Below are positions 47,597-59,672 of a DNA stretch of 64,000 bases, piece by piece (the stretch's first letter is position 1; each line of letters starts with the position of its first letter). Origin of the DNA: Trifolium pratense (Eukaryota; Streptophyta; Magnoliopsida; Fabales; Fabaceae); the NCBI RefSeq assembly GCF_020283565.1, contig NC_060060.1, positions 26,908,001 to 26,972,000 on the forward strand. The letters are read 5' to 3'. A program made the position numbers and the translations under genes. Below the pieces are notes generated by a model. That model was not told where the DNA came from and did no database searches. It saw only the letters and a list, made by a program, of their open reading frames with translations.

Positions 47597-50500
47597 ATGG
47601 CACAACCACCTTCTTCTTCCATTCTACACATAACCATCATCACACTAACATGCCACTTCTTCCTCCTCACTCATGCCACAAAAAATCCAGATTTCCATCC
47701 ATTACTTGCATTCAAAATCGCTTCCGACACATCTAACAAACTCACTTCATGGAACATTACTACAGACCTATGCACATGGTATGGTGTCTCCTGTCTTAGA
47801 AACCGTGTCTCCCGCCTTGTCCTCGAAGACCTCGACCTCCACGGCTCCTTTGAACCGTTAACATCTCTCACTCAGCTCCGTGTTCTTAGCCTTAAACGTA
47901 ACAGTTTTAACGGTCCTATTCCGAATCTCTCCAACCTCACTTCATTAAGACTTCTTTTCCTTTCTTACAACAACTTCTCCGGTGAGTTCCCGGAATCACT
48001 CACCTCGTTAACCCGTCTCTACCGTCTTGATCTTTCCCATAACAACATATCTGGTGAGATTCCAGTGAATGTCAACAGTTTGTCTCGCCTCCTCACTCTT
48101 CGCCTTGACGGAAATCAAATTGAAGGACACATTCCAAATATAAACCTCTCTAACCTCCAAGACTTCAATGTCTCCGGTAACATTCTCTCTGGTCGAATAC
48201 CGGAGTTACTTTCGGGTTTTCCAGATTCGTCTTTCACACAAAACCCGTCTCTATGTGGTAAACCATTGCAAAAATGTAAAGATGTTCCTGCCCTTGCTTC
48301 GTCATTGGTTCCACTTCCATCTTCTTCGGGTTCAATGCCGGGAAACAAGTCCCATGGAAATGGAGGTCCAAGAATGGGGACTTTGGTCTTAATTACAATT
48401 ATCCTCGGCGATGTATTGGTACTCGCCATTGTTTCATTGCTTCTATACTGCTACTTCTGGCGCAACCACTCTAACAAGATGGAGGAAAGAAAAGAAGCAG
48501 AGTCGAATTCAAAGAGTATAGAGGGTGAAAATCAAAAGATGGTTTATATTGGGCAACAAGGGTTGGATAAAGGTAATAAAATGGTGTTTTTCGAAGGGGC
48601 GAAGAGGTTTGAGTTAGAGGATTTGCTTCGTGCTTCAGCGGAAATGTTGGGAAAAGGTACACTTGGCACTGTCTACAAAGCTGTTCTTGATGATGGAAGT
48701 GTTGTAGCTGTGAAGAGGTTGAAAGAGGTTCAGATTGGAGGGAAGAAAGAGTTCGAGCAGAGAATGGAAGTTCTTGGAAAGTTAAGACACTCCAACATTG
48801 TTTGCTTGAAAGCTTATTATTTTGCAAGGGATGAAAAATTGCTCGTCTTTGATTATATGGTTAATGGCAGCTTGTTCTGGCTCCTTCATGGTATGATTTC
48901 TTTTCATTCTGTTTCTTTTACTTCATTTTTTTTCCATCTTTTTTTATGCTGGTTCAGATTTTGATTTTATTAGTTGCTATATAGTTCGTTAGTGTTACAG
49001 TCTAATCTGATGCAGTCTAATGCGGCCGATGTACTATGTGACAGACATCGCAACATTGCAATGCAGATATTTAAGTGATTTACAATCACAATACCAATGC
49101 AGGCTGATGCGGCGTTACAGACTGCCGCATCTGCAATATTGTTGCCCGCATCACAGAATGTGTTCCGCAATTTAAAATACTGTTTGTTCCATTACCAAAT
49201 AGTAATAGCTAATTGAGGCTTAATACTAAAGTCAATGACTCTGTTAATTGGCTTCTGATTGAGGCAGAATCCATTTTCTTCTTGCCTCTTCTGTGCAGTG
49301 CAGCCAAACAAACCTAAAAAAAATTGAACATACCTAACAAACAAACCTAATTATTATGTGATAATGGTCTAGTAGCTAGTAAACAAGTGACCCATGCATA
49401 TGTAGGGTATACTTAAATAGGGGACCATCTTGATTATGTTGGACCATGTGATCAAAATTGTTCTGTTTTAGAGCACAACAAGATCAAAAACAGGTCCCTA
49501 TCGATCCTTCCATGCCATCCTTAATTAATTAATGTTACTACCAATTGATACAGATCAAAGAAATGTTGTTAACTCTCTGCAGAAGCTGCACAATCAGAGA
49601 ATAGGAACTAGTACTACTAATGTACTATTCACATACTGTTCAACCAGCTGTGTTTGATTCTTTTCTTTTATAAAAAGAAAAGACAAAGAATTCACATATT
49701 GTCTTTTTATATATTTCCCTTTTACTTTTTGTTGCTTTTCAGAACTACCTTTGGCTTTTAGCTTTCACTATTAGGACACGGAAATTAGAATATTTGAATG
49801 TAAACAAAAAGGTCAAAACAAAACAAGCCATAGATAAGGGTCAATACACATAATGTAAGTGGAGATGTTACCATTTCTTATAAAAATATGGACAAATAGA
49901 AAAGTTTGATTTATGAGATAGGTACATATAGAAAATTGGATAGATACAATTTTAAAAATAAGTTTTATGAATATCTCATTTTTGTCTATTTCTCTTCTTT
50001 TGGAGGAAGAGAAATATTTCTAAGAACTAACAATTTCTTGATACCAAATAGATACAAAGTTGAGATAACTTTGGACCTATTAGACCATCTCCAATGGTAA
50101 TACCTATTAGGTACTTATATAGGCACTTATTAAGTACTATTATTGGAGCAAAACTCATTGAGTACCTAATAGGTACTGCTTCTCAAATAGGTATTCTCTC
50201 TCTCATCATTATAATATATTTTTGTGGGACCTACTTATAAAGATGTAGTGTTATTGATGAGATATAGAGTTATTAGTGGACAGATTTAGAACTTTTTAGA
50301 GGTGCTGGGTTGGAGGGATTGAGTACTTGTTAGGTACTATTATTAAAAAATAATAAATGAATGATATGTACACGTGAGACCCAGTTAAGTACTCAAATTT
50401 GAGGAGCTCAATTGTAGATGTTCTTAGTATTGTGAATATTTTGTTGAGGGTGATAATTGAATTTCAACGTTCTTGTTTAATACACATTTAAACTTCTTAT

Positions 50501-52442
50501 AAAAAAAAAGATATATTTTAAACTTTTCTAGATTTCTCAATAGATATTATGATGTCTTTAAATAATGGCAAATGCTAAAATGTGTCCTAAGGGCACATAA
50601 TAAGCAATTTAATATAAAAATATTCTTCTTAAAATTTGTGTATTTTCACTTTTCAAAGTCAAAGTATTATATTTTAGAATACAATAATTCTACTTTTGAG
50701 TTCCTTAACATGTGCCCTTAGGGGACACATTAGCAAGACCCTTAAATAATTATAGGGTTAAAATCATTTTCATTTTTCAAAACAAATGACAAATGGATGG
50801 CTCAATTTAAAGAAAGATAGACACATGAACCGGGACGGATTTAGTGTGGGGGCGGTGGGGTCAGCCGACCCCACTTATCTATTATATTTTTAGTTAATAC
50901 TAATATTATTTATGCAATGTGACCCCATATATTTGATATTATCGTTTTTATATAGTTCATTTATTGCACTATAACAAATATAAAATTAATAAGACTAATT
51001 TATAATACTAATGAGTATATTATGAGTATTGACTAATAAACCAAAATAAGTAATTTTGTATAAGAAAATGTTAAAATTATATAAATAACAATTTATATTT
51101 TTTTACGTTATAATTTTAACCCCACTTACTAAAATTCCTGGATCCTTCCCTGACATGAATGTTTGGGAAAAAAAAAATTAATAATGATGGGACAAAATAT
51201 TTGTTTTTTATGTCTATCTCTCTTCAAATAAAACTGTCAACTTCTTTCGAAGAGTATTCCAACTCATAATTCTACACTAATTGGCCATTTTGGGTCAAGA
51301 AATTGTATGTGTTCATAATTTGAAACCCCAAGTTTACGAAATATCAAATTGCACTCCCCATTAAATTACTCTATAGACGGGACGGGATGGATGATGAGAC
51401 AAGATTAAGTGTATCTTTGGTACCATAGTGAAGTATGTCGGAATGGAAGTAACACAACTTTGATTTTTGCAGAAGTTACTGAATGTAATTTTTGAAAAAT
51501 TACGGTAGATCATATCAAATGTGATACCAAACGGCAAACATAGATTAAGTGACAGTGACACTATGACTAGTTGACCTCGATGCATGTCACACAAAACCCT
51601 CAAAGCAATTAAAAACTTAAATTTTCATGTGTATTGGACTTCATAACTGGTACTCTAAAACCAATTAGCACGAATAATAAGTATATGCACACACAAGTTT
51701 AAGTTCTTAATTCTAGTATATAAAAAGACGATTTTGACCAATAATAGCAATGTGCAAATAAAATAGAACCTGATGAATTATCTTTTCTTTTGTGTTTACA
51801 ACAGGTAACAGAGGACCAGGAAGAACCCCACTTGATTGGACCACAAGGCTAAAGATAGCATCTGGAGCAGCAAAAGGTGTATCCTTCATTCACAACCACA
51901 ACAATAATCTCACCCACGGTAACATCAAATCCACCAACATCCTAATCGACGTCTCTGGAAACGCACACGTGGCAGATTTCGGACTCTCAATTTTCACCAC
52001 TCCATCAAACAGAAGATCCAACGGTTACCGCGCTCCAGAATCATCAGACGGTCGAAAACAATCCCAAAAATCCGACGTGTATGCCTTTGGTGTTCTGTTA
52101 ATGGAGATATTAACAGGGAAATGTCCCTCCGCCGTAGACGGCGGAACTGAGGTGGAGCTACCTAAGTGGGTTCAGTCGGTGGTTAGAGAGGAATGGACGG
52201 CTGAGGTTTTTGATCTTGAGCTGATGAGGTATAAGGATGCTGAGGAGGATATGGTGACGTTGTTGCAGATTGCTTTGACGTGTACTGCGATTCTACCTGA
52301 TCAACGGCCTAAGATCAGCCACGTCGTTAAGAGGATTGAGGAATTGCGTGATGTGGCTTCGTGCCATGACACGTTGGATTCGGTTTATGATTCACCTTCT
52401 TTGTCTGATGATGCAACTGGAGCTGGAGGAGCTATTCACTGA
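47597..52442 (+). CDS. LRR receptor-like kinase (At1g68400-like), probable pseudokinase
   Basis: Exons 47597-48890 and 51805-52442 join in phase (CAT G|GT) to 643 residues. The N-terminus has a signal peptide (about 1-27), an LRR N-cap (CTWYGVSC) and five or six leucine-rich repeats, e.g. LRLLFLSYNNFSGEFP. Then come a capping pair (LCGKPLQKC), a Ser/Pro linker, and one membrane helix from about residue 260 (MGTLVLITIILGDVLVLAIV). The kinase-like domain starts FELEDLLRASAEMLGKG, and Lys373 is present in VAVKRL. The catalytic loop reads LTHGNIKSTN (469-478): Arg of HRD is Gly and the catalytic Asp is Asn471. DFG is present. From memory, the Arabidopsis relative has HGD, and HGN is common in related RLK-III proteins. 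A signalling role by scaffolding at the plasma membrane is likely. The single 2.9-kb intron is packed with MITEs. Confidence 0.96.
48985..49165. repeat. Repeat-rich segment in the LRR kinase intron
   Basis: GATGCAGTCTAATGCGGCCGATG and later GCAGGCTGATGCGGCGTTACAG with CTGCCGCATCTGCAATATTG repeat in direct and inverted forms. The word set (GCGGC, TGCAAT) is like the interior of the hAT MITE at 41411, but termini are not visible. Confidence 0.4.
50083..50423. mobile_element. PIF/Harbinger-type MITE in the LRR kinase intron
   Basis: It starts GACCATCTCCAATGG and ends CAATTGTAGATGTTC, which inverts to GAACATCTACAATTG. TTA occurs on both sides (50080-50082 and 50424-50426). Length is 341 bp. GAGCATCTCCAATG-type ends with a TTA target are typical of this MITE class. 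Confidence 0.82.
50565..50745. mobile_element. MITE with GTGTCCTAAGGGCACAT ends, copy 1
   Basis: The left end TGCTAAAATGTGTCCTAAGG and right end CATGTGCCCTTAGGGGACAC..TTAGCAAGACCC are inverse to each other. A second copy of the same family is at 53575-53740. Sizes are about 180 and 165 bp. Confidence 0.65.
50828..51160. mobile_element. Non-autonomous transposon in the LRR kinase intron
   Basis: The left end GGGACGGATTTAGTGTGGGG and the inverted right end (TGTCAGGGAAGGATCCAGG on the minus strand) are similar. GACCCCACTTA near the left and AACCCCACTTA near the right also occur. It is related in style to the element at 32881-33599. No transposase is present. Confidence 0.5.
51405..51560. mobile_element. 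Small foldback MITE in the LRR kinase intron
   Basis: GTATCTTTGGTACCATAGTG at the left is mirrored by AAATGTGATACCAAACGGC at the right, with AGAAGTTACTGAATGTAATTT in between. Similar TATGTTTGATATCA/TGATAACAAACATA ends are seen at 56928-57079 in the glycosyltransferase intron. Confidence 0.5.
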
Positions 52443-52567
52443 ATAATCTTACTTTTCACCAAGGATTGAAACTAAGTAATAGTATAAGTAATTAATCTAA
52501 ATCTAAATTATTATTATTAGGTTATTTTTGTTTTTCAAATTTTATGTCACTATTGTAATGTAATGTA

Positions 52568-52714
52568 CTTCTTCCGATCCTCAATATAAGAGAGATTTCA
52601 TTTTTTAGATTCATCGAGAATCTAACGTATCTAGTCCATATTATGATGTATACATTACATTTTCAATGAATTTAAAAAAAATGAAGTCTCTATTATATTA
52701 AGGACCGGAGGGAG
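52568..52714. mobile_element. Stowaway MITE behind the LRR kinase gene
   Basis: It starts CTTCTTCCGATCCTCAATAT and ends ATTAAGGACCGGAGGGAG, the inverse of the Stowaway start. TA precedes it (52566-52567); the right side is TG. It lies 126 bp after the stop codon, so it probably sits in or just after the 3' UTR. Confidence 0.78.
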
Positions 52715-53028
52715 TGATTTTAAATTGTGGTTATAAGTTCGAGTTGCATTTATGCTACAAATTTTTATATAACGATAAAATATAGATAAATGTAGTCGAT
52801 TCGATAAGGCTGCAATTGTGATTATATGATATTGCAAGATCTTTTAAGTTAGCCTTTGTATTGGTGACTTGTGTTTGCTCACTTTGATGATTGTTTGTGA
52901 TGACAACCCGAAATAAGCACTAAAAAATGAAAAATAAAATGTGCACTTGATTGATGAAGAAATGAAAACTATAAAAGAAAATGAATTTCAATTTACCATA
53001 GAGTCAAACTTCTCATATATGGAGTAAC

Positions 53029-53056
<28 letters not shown>
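53029..53056. repeat. CT microsatellite
   Basis: Fourteen CT units in an intergenic AT-rich stretch. Confidence 0.9.
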
Positions 53057-53060
<4 letters not shown>

Positions 53061-53106
53061 ATAATGATGTTCACTCAATAATCTTGCATAACCATGACAA
53101 ATAACA

Positions 53107-53510
53107 AGGGGTGTTCATAGCTATCCGGTTATCCGTATGTTTAATCTGGCAATCAAACCCCCCAACTTGCATTTTATCTAAACTCGTTAAAGTGGTTTGG
53201 TTGGGGTAGCAAGTTTATAATTCTAAACCCATGTCGTGAAGCTAACCGGTTTTGAAAAATAATGTTACATTTTTTTTATAATATAGTTTAAGAGTTTTAT
53301 GTATTAAAATCTTACATATATTTTGATAATATACTTACAAAATATTTTATATAATCCAACTCAACATGCTCATCACTAAATTACGTCGGTTCAAGTTTGA
53401 CCTAAAAAATATGAATTCTAGACCCAGCCCAATCCAATTACCTATGTTCGGATCAGAGATCAGGTTTCGTTAACGACCCAACTTGATCCACCTACAAATA
53501 ACTCATCTTA
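53107..53510. mobile_element. hAT-like non-autonomous remnant
   Basis: It begins AGGGGTGTTCATAGCTATCC, and the interior has CCAGCCCAATCCAATT and GACCCAACTTGATCCACCTA words near the right. This layout resembles hAT-derived MITEs, but a clean inverted end and target duplication are not seen. Confidence 0.35.
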
Positions 53511-53574
53511 CTACTTATACATAACCCTATCCAACTCTTTTTTTTACCATATATATCAGATTTTATTTATGGAG

Positions 53575-53740
53575 AATTGTGCCCTTAAGACACATGTTAA
53601 AGAAGCAAAAATAGAAATTATTAAATGCTAATTTGTGCATTTTGATTTTTGAAGCGTTAAATTTCTTGTATCATTAAATGTTGAATTTCTATTTTGGTAT
53701 ATCTTAACATGTGCCCTAAAGACACATGTTAACAAGACCC
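53575..53740. mobile_element. MITE with GTGTCCTAAGGGCACAT-type ends, copy 2
   Basis: GTGCCCTTAAGACACATGTTAA at the left and TTAACATGTGCCCTAAAGAC plus ACATGTTAACAAGACCC at the right match the copy at 50565-50745. From 53740 to 54710 there is only AT-rich spacer. Confidence 0.6.
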
Positions 53741-54710
53741 TTTATTTATTTATTTATTACGGTATATCCACTTTGTCTTATCAACCCTGCATCTCTATAC
53801 TTAATTATGATATTTGATATTATGGTGGATACGTAAAAATTACAAGTGATCCACCATAATTTTAGAAAAAATATATTTAGTTTTTGAAAAATTATGAGAT
53901 CATTTATAATTATAACATATCTATTATATCTATTGTGACACTAAACATTGGCTATATAATATTGAGCTTCAAAATTATCGCGTCCAATTGCAACAAGCAT
54001 TGGAACACAAGAAAATCTCTCCCCAACTTGAGATCCAAAAGGCTAAAATTATTATGTTGAGTTGTCAATAGATATGGAGATCCACAATTTAAAACTATGT
54101 CTTTATCATATTTAATATATTTTACCTATATACTTAAAAACTATGTCTCTATCATATTTAAGATTTCAGATATTTTACCTATTTACCTCAGTGCTATAGA
54201 GTTGTAAGTTAAAATTTTTGCCAAGGAATATTATGCTAAGTAAAGGAATGAGACATGACGTTTACATAGAGTTATAATGACGTGCCTATTTAGAATTGGT
54301 GAAAAATTAGAGAAGCACTTCTTTATTCCATTTGGTTAACGTAATATGAATGGCTTTTTATCTAAATCAAAGAATGTTTGTGGTTGCTATTTTTGACCAC
54401 ATTTATTAATAAAGTATGGAAGAGGGACCCTAAAAATGCAATTTACATGCTTTACTTTTGTCCACCAACTTTCTTTTATTTAATATAGTTTACTAATATA
54501 CGTACATTTAATATTATGAATCTTAACTTACATACATAGTAGCATGAAATATGAAATCCAATACAAAACTCACCAAGTCCATGGAGCAAATAGACTTTAT
54601 GATGATTGGTGAATTAATCTATATAAAAAAAATTAAAATAAAATAATTGCTAGATAAAAAGAATCAATGAAATCTTTTGTATAGTTGTAACTTATAACTA
54701 ATGAATTATA

Positions 54711-57700
54711 TTATAAGTGCATGACCTTTGGAGCAAACCTCATGAGCCTTGTCAATGAAGTTGGCAAGAATTTCCTAGCAAACAGAAAACAAACATTTGT
54801 GCTGTTTCCATTATACTCACATGTTTGGTTCCTCAAATTCTCCAAAAATTCACAAGTAACCTCTGGTCTCACATATTTTACTGGGTGGGGTCCACCCTTT
54901 GACCAGTCAACCCAAGTCAAACTTCTATTTGAATTCCTCTTCCAAAATTTGATGCTAACCAATGTTGGCAAATAATGTTCATCAGCATAACATGAACCGG
55001 TGCAATATTTTTCAAAAGTTGGGTAATATGTTCTGTCTGATATTACTTCTAATGCAAGTTTTCTGTCCATTTCAAACCATTGTGACCCTTTTCTCCATTG
55101 TCTAAGTTTGATCGTGGGGGACATTTTAATTCTATACCGTCCGCGACCAACTGAACTTGGCTTGTCGTATGCCATCACGTAGTTTAGTGTCGAGTTCATT
55201 AAATATGAGTAAATTGTTGAGAAGTTGAAGAGTGGTATGCAGGATTCTGATATGAGAACGAATCGTTGGTTTGAGAAATCAAGAAGCGCATTTGCTAGCA
55301 GGCGACGCTCGGCTTCAATCATGTTGAATTTTCCCCATTCTACTTTCTACAACATTATGTGAATATCAGATTAAGGGTATTATTAAATTTTGATCAGTGT
55401 TTATTTCTACATTGAAACAAATTCATGGTACTAGAAACTATATATGACAAATGTAAAATTTGAAACAATTATGATCAGAATTTGGTTTATCCTAGCTCCT
55501 CAGATTTTCCCCTTCATTTTGTGTTTGCATTATACCCTTTAAAATGTACATATTGGTCCATACAATATACTAGAGGTAGACACATGATGATGGATATATA
55601 TATGAATTGCATTGATAACTAGTTAGCAAATATCAAATATTGAATTTATTAGAAATATTTTTCAGCAAACTGTCAACAGCTACCAATTATCAGTTAATAC
55701 GGTGGCTTAATTTTGGTCCTCATGACCTACCATACTTGAATGCTATGAGGGGCAGATAAATATCAATTCATTTGCCTGATTTGGGCAAACTAACTTGTCT
55801 CCTCTTGTTTGAGGAACCATCTAATACTAAATATAGACATCTCTTTAGGCCATAAGAAAGATTGAAAATACTTCTATGATGATTTATGATATGTTGAGAA
55901 ACTAACATCTTCCACTGCACATAACCACGGTTGGTAGGGTGCTTTGTAATATACAATGATTGATTTTTAATTTCATATATTTTGGTAACATAAACATATA
56001 TTCAGGTTATCTCTCAATTAATGTGAGACTCTTTAACACTCCCTTCATGCCCTATACTATTGACCCGATAGCAAGTGACCCAACGGACTTGTATCATTTT
56101 TGGATTTCAAGTTAGATAGAATTCAACCTTACAAAACCTACTTGGATGGTGATGATTATCCCCACTTATAAATATATTTTTAGGTCATCTCTCAACTAAT
56201 TTGAAACTCTACACAGAAATCTTTGAGCTCATTTAAAGTTAGCTATGGTGTTATATGGGTCAGACCTGCTTAAAACTTGTGTAGAACCGACACTTCATAT
56301 TGAAGGCGTCTTCTGTGTCCAATACGTGTCAGTGTCGAACACCAATAGACGTAGTTTTCAATTTTCTCAAATTACTATTATAGATGTCAATGTGTCGGCC
56401 TATGTGTCTATGCTATGTGTCTATGCTTTATAGCTTACAACAAGTGATGAAGTGAATGTGGTGATAATTTCCTCTTGTATTCTTACAAGTTCTCAAAGGG
56501 AGAAGGTCCCTTATTTTTACCTATTTGACTCTGTAGTATACATGAATGTTACTAAGGAAATAGAATAATGATTTACTTCAATACAAAACATCACTCTAGT
56601 TATATGTATTTTCCTAAACATCTCTAATTAATCATTGACTAAGCTCAACTAACATTGAAATTTGTTACAATTACTGTTACATAAAGCTATTATTTGTCTC
56701 CCTCTGCTCTGCTCCATTTCATTCTCCCCCTTCCCTCTTAATTGAAATTATTCAGACGCACAAAACTTAAATCAATATTTTTTATATAATCATCCTTAAA
56801 GTTCTCAAATATATATAAATAAAAAAAAAACATGTGTATACATTTTCAACCACTGAATAGCCCTTGATTAAGAACATGATCATATTACTTTATTTGATCC
56901 TTGATCATTCTACTAATCACTCTTAAACTATGTCTATGTTTGATATCATGATGGATATATATGTCATAATCACAATGATCCACCGTGATTTTGCAAAAAC
57001 TACCTAGTGTAGCTTCTGTGCAATCGCGGTGGATCACCGTGATTCTGACATATTGACTGTGATAACAAACATAGACTATATTGATTATTGAACCAAGAGA
57101 ATAATTTTCAATCAGATAAAGGTGACTAGAATTATAAAAACCAATTGAAAAATAAACTCTCTAACCTTACTAGGAATTCTCCTTCCATGAAACACAGGAC
57201 TCTCAACTTCTGAACCATTGTAAGATGGATTGGAATGAACATAAATACTGTAATACCCATTATGCCCTTGGAAGAACTTCTCCCACAGAGGAGCCAAAGT
57301 TACAGGACCCCTTACCAAGAACAAGAAGGCCACCTTCGGAACTCGATCAAAAGGATATTCGTCTATTTTCGGACTCAACGAAGCTCTCCATAACAATTCA
57401 TCATCGCTCAAATCATGTACAACATGAGAAGGCTCAATAAATTTCTTCAATCCTATATGAGTATGATTGAGGCTGGAATTATATACTACCGGTTGCAGCG
57501 GCGGAGACGGAATTTGTGATTCTTTTTGTGATGAAAATTGTGTGAATTGAAAACTAAGATTAAAGGTTTTAAGATAGAAACTGATGATGATACCAATTGT
57601 GACACCAAAAGCTAGAAATATAAAATAAGAAAGAAAACGAATAAGCTGAAGATTATTAGAATTGAAATGTCTTGAAATAGAGTTTAATGATTGTTGATTA

Positions 57701-57714
57701 TTTGAGTTCTTCAT
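54711..57714 (-). CDS. GT14-family glycosyltransferase (DUF266, core-2/I-branching type)
   Basis: Minus-strand exons 57714-57166 and 55346-54711 join in phase to 394 residues. The donor is AAG|GTTAGA and the acceptor TTGTAG|AAAGTA. It is a type II membrane protein with a short cytosolic tail and one helix (about 25-49, LIRFLSYFIFLAFGVTIGII). The luminal domain shows VAFLFLVRGPVTLAPLWEKF, YSIYVHSNP, FHGRRIPSK, MIEAERRLLANALLDFSN, FVLISESCIPLFNF, KGSQWFEMDRKLAL, GSCYADEHYLPTL and TWVDWSKGGPHPVKY. These are landmarks of plant DUF266/BC10-like enzymes. Relatives act in the Golgi on cell-wall polymers or arabinogalactan proteins, adding sugars such as glucuronic acid, but the substrate of this one is unknown. 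The junction residue (IPSK-KVEW) has Lys where relatives often have Glu. The intron holds a foldback MITE at 56928-57079. Confidence 0.94.
56928..57079. mobile_element. Foldback MITE in the glycosyltransferase intron
   Basis: AACTATGTCTATGTTTGATA and AATCACAATGATCCACCGTG at the left are mirrored by CGGTGGATCACCGTGATTCT and GTGATAACAAACATAGACTA at the right. About 150 bp, no coding capacity. A more degenerate relative is at about 53815-53960. Confidence 0.65.
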
Positions 57715-59209
57715 GTTTTTATGAAATCTACAGAAGAAAAAAAAATGAAAAGCTAGATGAAATTTTTTTGTTATGTGGAGGAATAAGAATCTTAGAAAGG
57801 TTTAAGAGAGTTTTCTTGTAAAGAGAGGTTAATGAATTAGAATTTAGAATTACATAAAGATGAATAATTATAAGTTGTAAGAATACGTTTGGTATTGATC
57901 TGTTTATTGGCTTTTGAAGTTAAGTTATGAAAACAAAAGTATTCAACATGTTTTAGAAGTAATTAAAGGTCTAAATGGTCATAAAAGCAAAAATATAACG
58001 TATTTATTGAATGAAATAAAGGATCACTAAAAAAAGAGAACGGTTTGAAATGAAATTTATGGTGAAGGGGCTGCGTCTGTGAGACCCATCAAGTGGAAAA
58101 TTGGCGGCTTTGAAGATTGAAGAATTGGAATTTGAGGCTCTCTTTTCCTGTCTCTTTTAACGAGTGTCTGAGGAAGCATTCAATTTAAAGAAATTTTTTA
58201 TTCAAAAAGTTAAACACTACAATTTTTAATAAGTTGACTTTACGCATTCCGATAAAAATTCTATAAAAAACTTACTATTTAAGGGCTTAAAGAGTGCTCC
58301 GATGACACTATTTAGCATTTGTCTTATACTATATGTAGCTTAGCGTAGGTATCCCGGTATATTGACTTTTTATTTTTTATTTTTTTTTAAAAATCCACTT
58401 ATTCACTTTTAATTAAAAGGTGAAATTTTAACTATTAGATTATTTGATAAAATATGGTAAATTGGTAAGTGAATTTAAGGTATTTTAATTATATGTTTTT
58501 TTTTTTTTTACTAAAAGATGCTTGTATGTTTCATTCATAATATCGTCTCGAATACATTTTGGAATCTCAATAAAAATGTGGAAACGACCATGAGCTAACT
58601 CGTTTGTTTGTCTCATATTAAACTTAACATGAGAGTTTTTAAAATGAGAAAAAAATAGACGTCTACAATTGAACATCTACATTATACATAGGAGTCGGAA
58701 TTCGAATTTTGAACATTATACTTATTCACCTTAATTATAATTAAGGATGGATGGATCATTTCAATCTCTATGAAATGCAAAATTAAGTTGTCAACAGGTA
58801 AGTAATGAAGTGTTATTTGCTTGTTTTGGAAACCTGTAGATAAAAATGTTATTATTCATTTGAATAAATAATTCCAAAAAAAGGGTACCACTGCTACACT
58901 ACATACACCTAATGAGAAACAATAAATTAAAATCTTTGAAAAAGATGCAGATTTTTGTAGTTAGTATCTGGTGTAATTTCCACGTTATTTTGAAATTGCA
59001 AATTGGTAGTCAATGATTGTGAATAAGATGAGTCGTGGAAGACCAACTTACGTGTATGTGGCTGCCAGCGGCCACTCCTGTGAAAGTGATTTTCACGACT
59101 ATTACTTTATTGGTTATTAATTAATTAATCAAAGCTATTTTTCAATGAGTTTTTTGAGAACACATATTAATAAATTGGATTCAAGACTTTTCAAAATTGA
59201 TGGGATGAC
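57715..59209. other. Intergenic region upstream of the glycosyltransferase
   Basis: AT-rich spacer including the promoter of the minus-strand glycosyltransferase. I see no convincing TATA box at normal spacing, no gene, and only chance frames such as 58485-58676. Confidence 0.45.
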
Positions 59210-59214
59210 ATTTT

Positions 59215-59408
59215 TGTTAGATGTGTTAGCTTTGTTATAGTTGTTGGTGGCTGAGCGAGAGCGAGCCGTGCCTGGCTTAGCGAGCTTGTGCATGTTCTGA
59301 GGCTTGGCGAGCCTAGCTTTGGCACGCGCACTCTGTTTGCTTGTATCTTGTCTATATATAGGCTTTGCATAATTAGAATAACACAAAGATAGAGTTTTAA
59401 TCCTAACA
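59215..59408. mobile_element. Short solo LTR with 5-bp target duplication
   Basis: The 194-bp segment starts TGTTAG and ends CTAACA and is flanked by ATTTT on both sides (59210-59214 and 59409-59413). A TATATATAGGC word (59354-59362) could be the promoter if read on the plus strand. The central part has repeated GAGC/GGCTTAGCGAGC words. No internal region is present, as expected after LTR-LTR recombination. Confidence 0.72.
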
Positions 59409-59672
59409 ATTTTAACAATCAAAGAAACCTAAATAGTTAAAATTGATTATACTCATGTTGGTCCTGGAAAGAAAAGAGTCTTTCATATATAGAGTAATAG
59501 CTCATCAACTTAATAGAGTATTAATCTACTTTTGTCATTTTCATAAAAAATTATTTAATGTGTTGATCATAAATAATATACTACATATTTAGTATATCTA
59601 TATCTATTCTATATAATGTTCGTAAAATAATCTTCTGTGTATGAATATGTCCAACTATACCTCTCATCTCTC

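Noticed and set aside
57166..57175. Alternative donor CCTA|GTAAGG for the glycosyltransferase intron
   Set aside because: It is a stronger donor by sequence, but joining it to the visible acceptor breaks the frame of the conserved second exon.
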